A stretch of DNA of 64,000 bases from Inonotus obliquus. Lineage: Eukaryota > Basidiomycota > Agaricomycetes > Hymenochaetales > Hymenochaetaceae. The DNA lies in contig JAJHTX010000008.1 of NCBI GenBank assembly GCA_032164295.1, forward strand, positions 868,001 through 932,000, read 5' to 3'. The notes beneath the pieces were generated by a model. It was not told where the DNA came from and made no database searches. It saw only the letters and a program-made list of their open reading frames with translations. Numbering within the stretch: the stretch's first letter is position 1; each line of letters begins with the position of its first letter. Position numbers and translations under genes: made by a program. This document shows positions 11,728 to 22,621 of this stretch, one piece after another.

Positions 11728-12256
11728 CCGAAACTACACGCGCGGCGGGATTCGATTCGGAAAAGCGGAAAAGCGGGATTCGGGAAACGCTAGATTTAGC
11801 AAAGTGGCAAATTTGCCATCGTATGCTTAATGTATCCATGTGTCTATGCGCAGGAATATATAGTGTAAGTTTCTAGGTGTTGCATGGCAAGATGAACGTT
11901 CGAGTTTATTCGGCACTCGGCACTCGGCAATGAGCAAGCGGCATCATTTCATTCAGCCGTCCGTCCATACCACACATATATAGTTCTAGTTAGACCAATA
12001 ATAACTCCGCTTTCCTATACGTAAACACAAAAAAAATTTCAACAGTCCTTACTTACTTACTTACCTACTCACGACTCGGAGTTCACACCAAACACCACAC
12101 ACCAAACACCGGTACTGTCACCTGCCTTTAAATGCCCTTACATGTCTCCCAAAATATCACCCAAAATTCATCCAAATTCACGCAAAAATCATCCAGGCCC
12201 GAGGCTCGGGGCTCGGACTTTTCCTCAATCCCTCAGTCCATTTCTCACTTGATGAC

Positions 12257-12300
12257 GAAAGAAGGAAAGAAAGGAAAGGAAAGGAAAGGAAAGGAAAGGG
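12257..12300. repeat. GGAAA pentanucleotide microsatellite
   Basis: Seven or so units of GGAAA with slight decay at the left edge. Confidence 0.9.
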
Positions 12301-12521
12301 GCAGAACTTATCATAAGAACTTGAGAAGGTGATGATCCACGCATCATGATCCGACATGACAAATACATACACAAACAATCGACCCCATACCAGACCAATC
12401 CCAATCCCTACGAATCTCCAAACGAAAACGCAAACGGAAGTAAAACGTAAAACGTAAAAACCACCATGCCAACCACCCAAAAAAAATACGATCAAGCTAA
12501 CCTATCACAGTTATCGCCGAT

Positions 12522-12537
12522 CACACACACACACACA
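12522..12537. repeat. AC dinucleotide microsatellite
   Basis: About eight CA units in the hydrophobin 1-2 spacer. Confidence 0.85.
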
Positions 12538-12674
12538 GAAGGATCAGGAACGATCGATAGTCGGAGCCTCACTAGTACCAGCAATCCGGTGATAATCGTT
12601 CCCCCTACCTAGTTCCAATTTTTTACAGTACTACCGCATTACTGACACATGCCATTAAATAAGGTAAGGTAAGC

Positions 12675-12693
12675 AAGAAGAAGAAGAAGAAGA
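12675..12693. repeat. AGA trinucleotide microsatellite
   Basis: Six AGA units. Confidence 0.85.
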
Positions 12694-12805
12694 AACCTGC
12701 GCTGTACAATCACGCATCCATCAACCGAACTTGTACTGACATAAAGGGAAGGGGAACTCGATACTAGTACTAGCAGTTCTAGTACATTAGACGCATTGAT
12801 ATTTT

Positions 12806-12826
12806 AAGAGAGAGAGAGAGAGAGAA
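12806..12826. repeat. AG dinucleotide microsatellite
   Basis: About ten AG units. Confidence 0.85.
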
Positions 12827-15542
12827 AAGCATCGGTGACTATAAAGCCAGAAATGATCTAGACACCAAACACCAAAATGCAGAAATATGCAAGTAACAAG
12901 TAGTCGTCGTCAGGGCTTCTTCCGTGACGATACGTAGCATATTCTAGTACTAGGACTAGTACTAGTGGAAATTGTGGGAAATACAACATGGCGTGACAAA
13001 TGTGGAAGATGCACCATGCATACCATACCCGCCCGTGTCTCCGCGTCCGTGTCAGTGTCAGTGCACGATTATTCGAGCAAGCATATACCTTCCCTATGTA
13101 GACTGTAGACCTATTCCAGATTCCATTCCGCTACGGGATTTACCGTCCAACGTGTAAAAGTGGATAAACCATGTACGTGTGTAAGTATGTATATCGTCGG
13201 TGATATGCAAATATGCGAACATGCAAAACACGGGAATATGCAAACACGGAACTACGGGAATACGGAAACATGCGAAGAATCGACATAACGTTTAGTGGAG
13301 GAAGGAAGTCTTTTTATTTTTATTTTGCCGAGTCAAACCCTCGTCTACCAAATGGTACTTACTATCCGGTATTCGGTATTCGGTATTTAGCAAAGAAATG
13401 CAGATGGCATTCGCGCTTACGAACGACGCCACCGGACACTGAGATTCATTCCTATCAGTCTTTGTTCCTAAATTTCAAAAATCAAAAGTCGAGGGAATTG
13501 AAAGGTCGAGATTCGAGATTCGACACCAACGTTGAAGAACACTCGGAGTATGGAATGTTCCTACTTCCTGGCACACGTATTTCTGGCGTTTCTGCAGCCT
13601 GCTGAGATAGCAGCGGCAGCGCGGTGATCTGACCCTAGCTATAGGCCTACATCCTGCACCCTGTACCTAGATAAAAATATCATCACATATACTGTACATG
13701 CTAGTACACCAGAAGATCATACGGTCTCCGTCAGAAACAAGTCGAGAACTGTACATGTTCTAGTCAACTGAAGTCGAACATGGGCATACCGAGGATAAAC
13801 CAGGAGTACTTACTCGTGAGTAGGGAATAGTTCTAGTTCCACCACTGCGTAATCCACGAGTTTTGAGAGACGTCATTAATATTTGGAGCCGGTAAACCGG
13901 GTACATACACGTACTTCGCTGATTGGGCCTTTGAAAAAGTTGCGAGACGTCTTTGACACGTAGGACTAGGAATATTTCCAGCCTGAAATCAGCGCTCTAC
14001 TTATTTATAATTCATAATTTATGATGGATATATGCACACAGGAACCAACATGTGACGAAAGCGATCGATGGATAACGTCCCAACGTCCAACGTCGATGTC
14101 GGGTGTCGAGTCGAATGTTGAATGTCAGATGGTGATGACTCGCCTTTCGGTAATCGGTACCTGAGGTGGACAAGACGGACAGAAAGCATGGAATCATGTA
14201 AGCATGCACGTGGCATCCGCGTCCACGTCCGTGAGGGATTCGTCTGTCTGTCTGCTCGTGCATTCGTCATTTGTACCAACGAACCTGCGAACCGTCACGG
14301 TTGAGACTCGGTTTGCGTAGTCCGAGTCAAGTCAGAGGACTTCCTACGCGGAAAACCTCCGTCAAACTCTATAAGATGACAATATTAACTAACCCCGGCC
14401 CCACAGAGCGTAGACGAGAATAACAATCTGAGCGAGCGGACAATGTAAAGATGTTACCGGTTAATGCGAGAATGCGAGTACCGAATGCGAATGCGAGCGA
14501 GCGAGAAGTGGCATGTTCAGATTTCAATTCCATCCAGGCCAGGGGCAATGGGGCATCCGAGTCCAATCGGGGCTAACATCCAACCTTTTATGACTCTCAG
14601 GTAGTCCATAGGTGATCGCTTGGGTGAAGGTACCGGATGGCAGTAATCATTGTAGTCAGTGCATCCAAGTCTGATGTCTGATGTCTGAAGTCCGATGTAA
14701 ATCCCTCGGACGGATTATCCATCCATCGGACTCGGACTCGGAGATGGCCCGTGCGTGGAAGTTTTCTTGCAATGCGACTCTCTCGAGAAAAAAAGAGTGA
14801 GTGAATAGAGATGGACTGAATGGATACGTCGATAAGCGTAGAGCGTAAACAGAGCGCAGATAGAAGTTAATCTGCCTTCATCCCGCTTATGACTGTAGCG
14901 AACCGAAAAAACTGCAGAGTCGGAGTCTGCCTTTGTCTTCATTTGTCTCTATTTATTCTGATCATTCTATTTTCCCACATCAGCGCGCTCTTTTATCTTT
15001 TTTCCTTCCGCTCAACCATCATCTCTCCGACTGGACTCGGCATAGGGTAATAACGATTCGCATCCATGTCTCCTACTCTCGGCACTCAGCTTCGGCTTGA
15101 CATTCTTACAAGTTCTGCAGTTACTATATACAGCCAAGTCGCTGGCAGCGGCAGAGTCGGCGACATCCAAGATATATAAGCGGCGCAAGAAACACGTTTG
15201 CGGTGCTAGTGGGTGCATCGATCGATCGTCACTTGATCATCAGATCATCGGAATTCTTTGCCTTATGCATGTGTGGCGCAGTACTCAATTGGCCTTCGTT
15301 GGTTGGTTGAAACACCTCAGCTACTAGCGCGACCGCGATAACTCCGCCCTCTATTCACTTTCTCTCAGCGAGGGAATATAACAAGGGAGCCAAGGACCGA
15401 AGAAGAGGTTAATATTAATCTTTTTAATTGACATGGCGTTACGGCGTACTTCTCGGAACGGACCAGAATACCTCCCTCAAATCCACCCAATCATCAAAAT
15501 CAAAATCATCCTTTTGCTTCCGGCTCAACTAAGGTAAGTAGG

Positions 15543-15548
15543 TATAAA
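15543..15548 (+). promoter_or_regulatory. TATA box of hydrophobin 2
   Basis: TATAAA 165 bp upstream of the ATG, with a pyrimidine-rich leader (15575-15690), the same arrangement as hydrophobin 1. Confidence 0.6.
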
Positions 15549-15707
15549 GGGAACAAAACGTGTTTCATGTTCCTATCCTTTCCTTTCCTCAAATACTTCC
15601 CTCCCTCCCTCGAGAGTCCACTCGTCTACTCATCTGTATCCACAGATCCCTCCCTGTCCTTCCTCGTCTACCCTACCCTAAACCTCGAGAAAAAAAAATT
15701 GGTTCAG

Positions 15708-16304
15708 ATGCGCGTAAACGTTCTCCGTGTTTTCCTCTTCGTGTTCTCCATCCTTGCAGCCGCCAATGCTCTGCTAGTACCGTCAAAGACAACAGTGACG
15801 ATAACAGCGACGCCAACTACTACTCCGCCCACCAGTCAATGCAACACAGGTGCGTCTTTCCGTCTGATTGTCGTTGCGATCCAAAAAGGGTGACTTATTC
15901 GCTTCGTTACTATAACCTAGGCTCGATTCAGTGCTGCGACTCTGTCAAGCCTGCGTCGAGCGGTGGGCTCGTCAGCACCCTTATCAGCCTTTTGGGAATC
16001 GTCCTGGAAGATTTGAACGTCGACGTTGGCCTTACGTGCTCACCGATCTCTGCTATTGGGCTTAGCAGCGGTGGATGGTATGTTCACCTTTCCCAATCTC
16101 ATCATGCTATCGTGCTATTCGAGATCTTACGACTGACTGACTTGCCTCTTCCCATAATGATATAGCAACGCCTCGCCCGTTTGCTGCTCGAATAACAACT
16201 TCAGTACGTCTTTGTCTTTATCTTTGTCCTGTTCACTCAAGAATATGCCCTCTTTAGGCGGACTCATCGCTATCGGATGCGTTCCTATTAATATCAGTCT
16301 TTGA
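15708..16304 (+). CDS. class I hydrophobin 2
   Basis: Exons 15708-15849, 15921-16077, 16166-16203, 16258-16304 give 127 aa. Signal peptide MRVNVLRVFLFVFSILAAANA (about 20 residues), Thr-rich linker, then all eight cysteines in the C, CC, C, C, CC, C order: QCNTG, IQCCDS, GLTCSP, CNAS, PVCCSNNNF, IGCVP. Each of its four exons has exactly the same length as the matching exon of hydrophobin 1, and the introns fall at the same codons and phases, so the two are duplicates. The loop after the first CC (LVSTLISLLGIVLEDLNVDV) carries more acidic residues than in copy 1, which could alter assembly. Role as for copy 1: secreted amphipathic coat protein. Confidence 0.95.
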
Positions 16305-16802
16305 CGTTTTGGTCGTTTGGTCGTTTGGTTGTACGGGGTATGGGGGACGGGTTTATTCGTGCCTGTGACAGACTCTGACTCTTCATCGTTTCGTTTTTTC
16401 GGTCTTTTCACCGTACCTCCTCTTCAACTCCAAGGGCCCAAGGCTGAACGCTCCACGCCCTATCCATTCCTTTAGTCAATAGTCAATAACGCATAACGCT
16501 CTACGCACATTCGACATTCGACGTTCGACTTCCTTCCACGTTATTTTAACCGTATACCATATACCATTCTTCAACGTTTCGCGTTACAGGGTAGAGGGTA
16601 CTTGCTTCTCCTTCACCTTCAGACTTCTAGTTTCGTTTTTTTTTGCGTCTTTCTCATCGTCGTCGCTTCGCTTTGTCTTTGCCGTTACCATTATCGTTAC
16701 CATTGGATATTGACATTGCCATGCCACTAGTACTAGATGCATTACACTTACGCTAGGTGTGAGGTGTTGATTCCCTTTTGTCGCTTCTGGTGCTTCTGCT
16801 TT

Positions 16803-16836
16803 GGTGGTTCTGGTGGTTCTGGTGGTTCTGGTGCTT
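16803..16836. repeat. GGTGGTTCT nonamer repeat
   Basis: Three to four units of a 9-mer with flanking degenerate copies. Confidence 0.85.
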
Positions 16837-17123
16837 CAATGCGGTGTTAGGTCTAACGGTCTAATGTAATATGTTGCGATGCATTATGCGTTATGCGTTG
16901 TGATTACCTTTTTTCAAAATCCACGTCGCTTCGTTGCTTATTACCGGCGGACTATCAATATTTGCGTACATCACGCATCTCAATATCAATATCAATCATG
17001 ACAGGCAAAAAGGATGTTCTATTTCACACGCTAGCGATGACCGAGGCTGAGGATTTCTATTTTCGTTTTCTCTCCAACTCTCCAACTCTCACTCCAACTC
17101 TCCATCTCTTATATCTCTCCAGG

Positions 17124-17195
17124 ACTCCGACTCTCCAACTCTCAGATCTCACTACTCCGACTCTCCAACTCTCAGATCTCACTACTCCGACTCTA
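17124..17195. repeat. 30-bp tandem duplication
   Basis: A 30-bp unit (begins ACTCCGACTCTCC, ends CAGATCTCACT) repeated twice perfectly at 17124-17153 and 17154-17183, with a partial third copy. Confidence 0.9.
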
Positions 17196-17798
17196 AGTCT
17201 AGGACTGACGCAATTCCGGAATTCCGAGATTCCGGGATCCCGGACCCGGAGCCCTTTCTTTCCATTTCTAACCAACGACCATGGCATGGACCCTGAGTTA
17301 TCATACTTAGACTAATCATAGTTGAAGATATACTCATAGTTGAAGATACTTTATCCCCGAACCTGAACCTGAACTTGAACCTGGAAATCCTCCTGCTGAG
17401 TCGCTCACTGGCAGGCTGTCGCTTGTTGCTTAGATGATTTCGACTGTCGACTTTCAAGATGTTGTAGTTGATTCACGGTCGGGAGAGTCGCTGCGTTGAA
17501 GTCAAGGCATGATAACTCTGTTCGTCAGGTCAGCAGATTGACCAATCTTGTCTTACTTGATGTTGATGAGTGCTTGACTTGGTCGAGTGTTTTGACTCTC
17601 AACGATGCTGATGCCAAAGGATGCCAAAGGAGGGATGCCAAGGAAGATTATCAACTTATTCGCTTCTTGCTTCTTGGAACAGGGTCGAATGCTCGTGCCC
17701 AGTGAAAATCACTTGCGGATTCCCATTTGAGATGTTGAGATGTTGGGGACAAGGTAATTATGTGGAAAACTGTAGCGTGCAGCGCACTGCGCACTTTT

Positions 17799-17836
17799 CA
17801 TCCTCATCCTCATCCTCATCTTCATCCTCATCCTCT
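17799..17836. repeat. CATCCT hexanucleotide repeat
   Basis: Six units of TCATCC with one T substitution, about 100 bp upstream of the hydrophobin 3 ATG. Confidence 0.85.
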
Positions 17837-17939
17837 CACCACTCTCGTTCCCCTTCCCTTCCTTAGAGCTCGTCGGTCTGCCCTCCGCAGAAACCCATCC
17901 AGTCCTTACTCGTTCATACATACCCAGACAGACCTGAGG

Positions 17940-18573
17940 ATGAAAATCACAATGTTCCTAGCTAGCATTTTGCATCTCGTCTTCGTCGCAATAATGACGA
18001 TCTCTTCTCTGGCCAACGCCCTTTCGTTACCATCACATACAACAAATACAGAGGAAGAAGCAACACCTACTCCTCCCCCTCCCCCTCCACCTCAGTGTAC
18101 CGCAAGTGAGTCTTTCATTAATTTTTTTTCTTTAGCTGTGATGGTCATTGTCAATCACGAATTGATCATTCGATTTTCATGGCTGACTTTACGTGCTACA
18201 GTTTCTCTGTGCTGTCAATCCTTCACACCCGTTACATCATCAACTTCGCTACTAATTCTATCCCTCCTGGGAGTCGTTCCACCGAACCGAGATACCTTTG
18301 TCGGGATGACGTGCAGGCCCTTGTCAGAGGAAGACATTAACGAGGGCGAATGGTATGTACATCTTCTCTTACGTTGTTCGTGCATATCTGATGATTCACG
18401 AATTCACTTTGCTTTCTTTACAGTAACGCTTCTCCAGTCTGTTGTCAGAATAATAGTTTCAGTATGTTGAATATAATCACATCCTTGTCAGAAATCATTC
18501 ATAACATAATCTCCTCCTTTTTGCAGATGGTATCATTGCGCTCTATTGTGTTCGCATGAGCGTTGCTGTTTGA
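17940..18573 (+). CDS. divergent hydrophobin 3
   Basis: Exons 17940-18105, 18202-18352, 18424-18461, 18527-18573 give 133 aa. Signal peptide with hydrophobic core LASILHLVFVAIMTI, then a Thr/Glu-rich linker and a run of seven prolines just before the first Cys. All eight cysteines remain (QCTA, LCCQS, MTCRP, CNAS, PVCCQNNSF, YCVR). Exons 3 and 4 keep the lengths 38 and 47 nt seen in hydrophobins 1 and 2; exons 1 and 2 differ (166 and 151). The Gly-rich loop is replaced by a Ser/Thr-rich one, and the segment before Cys4 is charged (RDTF, SEEDINEGE). It is an older or faster-evolving paralog, probably still secreted; whether it still forms rodlets is open. Confidence 0.9.
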
Positions 18574-18909
18574 AAGATGTAGATCGATTTCACCATTCTT
18601 CATACCCGGTCGAGGAGGTTTGGATCCTGTCTGCTCATTTTGTTACGCGTGTATTGCACCCTCCCCTCCCCCCTCCAAAAAAACTCCCTTCTTCCAATAC
18701 GTTCAATCCCTACCGTCTATTCTCCAATACAAATCCGGGTCAAGGACACTTCATCCTACGTGCCTTGGATCTTTTACTTCAAGGACTCCTCCAATTTTCC
18801 TATCTCCAACGTTTCTGAACTCTATGATACGTTGATATTCATATACAGATCTGTACTGCATGGTCTGTGTTCCGCATCAAGGAATCCAAATTCAGGCGTA
18901 AACGACCGC
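18574..18909. other. spacer between hydrophobin 3 and transposon A
   Basis: About 340 bp, C/T-rich at 18655-18690. Short overlapping frames, nothing recognised; probably the 3' end of the hydrophobin 3 transcript. Confidence 0.5.
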
Positions 18910-18918
18910 ATACATAGT
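18910..18918 (+). repeat. left 9-bp target duplication of element A
   Basis: ATACATAGT, repeated exactly at 19937-19945 on the other side of the element. Confidence 0.8.
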
Positions 18919-19936
18919 GGTGACTGGCAATTCCCTGTTGCGCACCGTGCGTTCCCATGGACCTGCCGCGTCGTGCCGGCGATCGACGCAGCACTACGCG
19001 TTTACCGGTTTTTGAGACCCACATTCAACTTTGTCTTCCTCCATCCACAATGCAGAGACAGCCATTTTTTATGCATTTATGTATTTTAATGCATCACTGG
19101 AGTAATTCATATAGATTTGTTTTGTAATTCTACAAAACCTCACTGAGATACTGGGTATTTATACCCAATATCTCAGGAAGCACACAGTTTATTTGAAATT
19201 TTTTTCTATATGAATTGAAGACTCGATTGAGAAAAAAATGACCATGCTTTGTGCTGGTTGATTCTTCAAGTGGTTGTTGAATAAAGCAACTTGCACTGCT
19301 CAGTTTGGCCGATGTAAATTATCCTAATTAGGAAGAAAGAGATCACGTGCTGCTTCAGAAATGTGCTCGACTCACTTCAGATCACTCAAACTGACCAGGA
19401 CTTGAAGCCAAAAAATCACAAAATCATCAATAAGGGCGTTAAATACATGTGGGAGTATTTTGCATCAATATAGAAAGATATATAGTCATGCACTGAGTCG
19501 ATATTGCTGCTCATTGATTTGGACAGCCTGTAATTGTCCAATAGAATTAGCAGCAGTAACTGGATGTGCACAATCTTGATGGTCACAGATGACATTAACA
19601 ACCTCATTCAGATCAAGGACACAAATAAGAGAGAAAGATGTTCTGTATTATCTGTATTATTGGCTTTATAGTTGGTTGTGCAGCAAGGGATTCATGCATC
19701 TAGCATATATACACGTCAAAATCAGCAAGAAATTGAATACTTTCTATTTTTGTGACATGAGAGGCAATGCCATCTATATACATGAGCGAATGTCAAAGAA
19801 AAGCTAGCTTGGGAGTTGTAGATGTGAGGACAGAAAGGCGGTAAACGCAGATGGTCTTTCATAGCCATATATAGTAAGGTTTGTAACTCCGACTCAAAAA
19901 AATAGCACGCATGGCAATAGGGGATTGCCAGTCACC
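18919..19936. mobile_element. TIR transposon A, non-autonomous, 1.02 kb
   Basis: Begins GGTGACTGGCAATTCCC and ends in the near-exact reverse complement GGGGATTGCCAGTCACC; the outer 13 bp match perfectly. It is flanked by the exact 9-bp duplication ATACATAGT. The interior is AT-rich with no transposase frame, and holds a 34-bp hairpin at 19143-19176. Its left 100 bp match, inverted, the right part of element B, and its right 130 bp match, inverted, the left end of B; A is therefore a relative of B lying in the opposite orientation, probably a deletion derivative. A 9-bp duplication fits Mutator-like elements best, but without a transposase the superfamily is unproven. Confidence 0.8.
19143..19176. 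repeat. hairpin inside element A
   Basis: CTGAGATA and TGGGTAT on the left pair with ATACCCA and TATCTCAG on the right; a single mismatch and a 2-nt loop. A 34-bp near-perfect stem. Confidence 0.8.
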
Positions 19937-19945
19937 ATACATAGT
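19937..19945 (+). repeat. right 9-bp target duplication of element A
   Basis: ATACATAGT, identical to 18910-18918. Confidence 0.8.
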
Positions 19946-21375
19946 AACATACGGCATATACAGCATACGATCATGTGAAAGTGATCAGCTCTGCAATCAC
20001 TGAATCAGCTTGTGCTGCAGCTCCTCTTTCTCTTGGGGACTGACAATCCCTGCGTGTTGTCTGTGTCCCCCTTTTTTCAATCGGAGCTTGTATACTTACT
20101 AAATATGGTATGAAACGATGATCCGTGTTTACTGCCTTCCTCCAGACTTGTTTACCGCACTTCAAATAATTAATCCATGTAAAATAAGGCAATAATGAGC
20201 ATATAGTGAACCATTCTAATGATAATTCTACTAATCTCAATAAATTATATGCATATATGCTATATTTCACTTGTAAAACTGTAAATGACTGCTGGTTAGC
20301 TTGGAATAATTGTAAGAGACAAGCCTTGGTAAGCTAGCCACCTTTTTCCCTTGTGAGTAACTACTACAATGAAAGATATCAGAACATTTTTTCTGTACCC
20401 TTAATAGCCTGGCAAACCTATCAATACCAAAGATGACATTTATTGCAAGTATCCCATTTGACAGCCTGTTAGAAAATGCTCGCCCTAAAGGGACTATACA
20501 GTAACCACAATAGGACGGTCCGGTTGGTTACGGGTTCGGCGATGCTTTTCTAAGAGTTTCCGGAGCCTACTCGGTTTTCACAAGCAGGGCAGATTCCCAA
20601 GTATACTAAGCATTGCCTCAGACGCTTTCGTTTAACTGATCAAGTCGAGCCTTAACCTCGTTGACAGACTAGTAGGACAGTGTCGACTGCCGTTCGTAAG
20701 CTTCTCTAGTTGGTGGGCGACTAATCAATCGTTCCACGCCGTAGAGTAAGAGAGGTTAAGCAGATTAGGTGGTCTTCAGATTAGAAGCTAGATGCCTAAG
20801 AGGACTCGATGGACAAAACGATCGAAAGAAAGATGGGGAGCTATGGTCTAAGTCTACAACTATTTATACCTTTTCCTCATGTTGTGGACGGACCACTTCC
20901 TACGCTCCGTAGTTCCTACTCTCGATCTGATTCGTTATTCTAGCTTCCAAACTCGTCTGGTATTTCCATTGTTCTGCTGCGGATTGACTCATCGACTGCG
21001 CACTGTGCAAGGCGATGACTCGGCGTTGACTCATCTTGACTTGAACTGAATTGAAACCTATGCTCGGGGTCGGCCTCGTGCTGCGCCCTGTGCATAGAGT
21101 GAGTCAGTGAGTGAGTCATTGAATGCGTGTTCATATGCCATTGGTTTTGCATGGCTGCGCCGTAGTTAGAGTTCGCTCGTCCGCAGTTGCTCGTGCATTT
21201 AAGGAATTCCGTCGGGGTTCTGTTGTATAGCATCTGGGGCTATGAAGGCTGTGATTTGCTTGTCGCCTCGGGACTCTTGTTCGGGGCCGTCAAGTGTGAT
21301 TCGACATCGGATATCATCGTGGGGAAACCAAGGTGGTTTAACGTAGGTACCTACGGCGATGAGTAGCCGTACACT

Positions 21376-21975
21376 TCATCGAGTATTGTTCGAAGGTATT
21401 CTCCAGCCTAGGTATAGGTCTCCTTGTAGTCGAATGGCTTTGCAGTATGCCCATAGTTCCCTGAGTGTGTTTGCAACCCATGCCGCTGTTATTGGTGAGC
21501 GGCGGTTCGTAACATAGTCTGCACTGATCTCCACGAATGTGCTTGGGCACTCGAGTGCTAATATGTCGTGGATTCCTACTATTGTCCAGTGCATCTTTGG
21601 TTGCATGCCTATTGCCGTATCCATTGCTATTGTTGACCTCGTGCGATTTCGAACGACCTCCGGGGGATTGTGGTATTCTCGATAAGCTGTTGCTCGTTCG
21701 CTGGACACATGATATGTCAACATGCCCGTTGCCTCCCGTAGTATTATCTTGTGTAAGTCTTCGATGATCTGTCGCACTCTTCTGCATTTATAGCAAGCCG
21801 TTGGAGGTTGCTGTACTTGCTGCATCGTTTGCGAAGGTTTAGTGTGATCGTCGGGATTAGCATTGCTAGCTGATGCTTCTTGATCGTCGGCTTCGGATTG
21901 TATTAGCCGTGTGTGTTCTTCGCTTCTCGCTGTCGATCCTGATCGTAGCCGGCCAGTGAAATTAACCGGTCCCAT
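21376..21975 (-). CDS. unrecognised ORF inside transposon B, 199 aa
   Basis: ATG-initiated frame of 199 codons on the minus strand. The N-terminal third is charged and Gln/Ser-rich, followed by a Cys pair (ACYKCRR, about residue 60), then a more ordered part (about 65-199) with regular hydrophobic spacing and several Trp residues (HWTIVG, RELWAY, YLGWRIP). I do not recognise it as a transposase, gag or integrase. Being inside element B it is most simply an element-encoded or element-captured protein. A second frame on the same strand (21233-20940) lies downstream and could be another exon; it is His/Ser-rich and less convincing. Confidence 0.35.
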   Translation of the reverse strand: MGPVNFTGRLRSGSTARSEEHTRLIQSEADDQEASASNANPDDHTKPSQTMQQVQQPPTACYKCRRVRQIIEDLHKIILREATGMLTYHVSSERATAYREYHNPPEVVRNRTRSTIAMDTAIGMQPKMHWTIVGIHDILALECPSTFVEISADYVTNRRSPITAAWVANTLRELWAYCKAIRLQGDLYLGWRIPSNNTR

Positions 21976-22621
21976 CCGGGGTAGTTTCGATCGGCGTTCC
22001 TAATCGAATCAAAATTTCAGCACAATCCTTTCACAGCCGATCGTGATGGTACTGGTTATAGACATGTCACCAGTTGTTTCTTATTTTATCTCAATCAAAG
22101 ATGCAGTTTATTACCCATAAAGTATGGATATAAGAATTATGCATTTTCTGGGAGTTCTTATGATGCTGAGTTGTATTTTTATGCACTCATTCATGAAATT
22201 TGCAGGTGGCCAAGTCAGGTCACGTGATGTATCTTTTCCTTATATGCTGAATCCTGCTGCGATACTTCAATAGAATGAACTCAACAAATTTTTGAAGGAT
22301 TTCCGAGCTCAATGTTTTAATTGTATCTTTGCATGTCTGCCTTCGATTTGTACAAAAAAAATTTTGTAGAAATTGCTTAGTTCGTCAGTTATAACCCAGT
22401 ACTAGGCCATATCTCAATAGTTTTTTGAAGAATTTTTATCTTTCTGGCGGTATTAGTTTCATTTAGATCAGATATATGTTATTGATAATATAGTTTTGCA
22501 TTTATTGTGTTGTGGAAGGGGGAAGATGAAGTCGAATAAGTCTTTCACTGACCGGTAAATTCATGTGCTTAAGCGAGCGCCGGTACGACGCGGCATAGAC
22601 CGTGGGAACGCACGCGAGTGT

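Larger units (their letters stand above)
10814..15707. other. 4.9-kb gene-free spacer between hydrophobins 1 and 2
   Basis: No frame here looks like a protein: those of 60-130 codons lack motifs and splice structure. It is crowded with short tandem repeats (11674-11727, 12257-12300, 12522-12537, 12675-12693, 12806-12826) and words such as ATGCAAATATGCGAA around 13205-13270. The palindrome CTAGTACTAG occurs three times (12763, 12944, 12955-12966). It could be an extended promoter, a non-coding transcript, or relic DNA left after the hydrophobin duplication. Confidence 0.6.
16305..17939. other. 1.6-kb spacer between hydrophobins 2 and 3
   Basis: No supported gene. Contains three tandem repeats (listed separately) and a further CTAGTACTAG palindrome at 16726-16736. 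The last 100 bp are CT-rich and lead into hydrophobin 3; I see no TATA box there, unlike copies 1 and 2. Confidence 0.55.

Noticed and set aside
13213..13605. 130-codon plus-strand frame in the hydrophobin spacer
   Set aside because: Begins in degenerate ATGCAAAC/ACGGGAAT repeats and shows no domain or conserved composition.
20467..20940. Possible solo LTR starting TGTTAGAA
   Set aside because: I found no second end with CA and no 5-bp target duplication, so it is only mentioned within element B.
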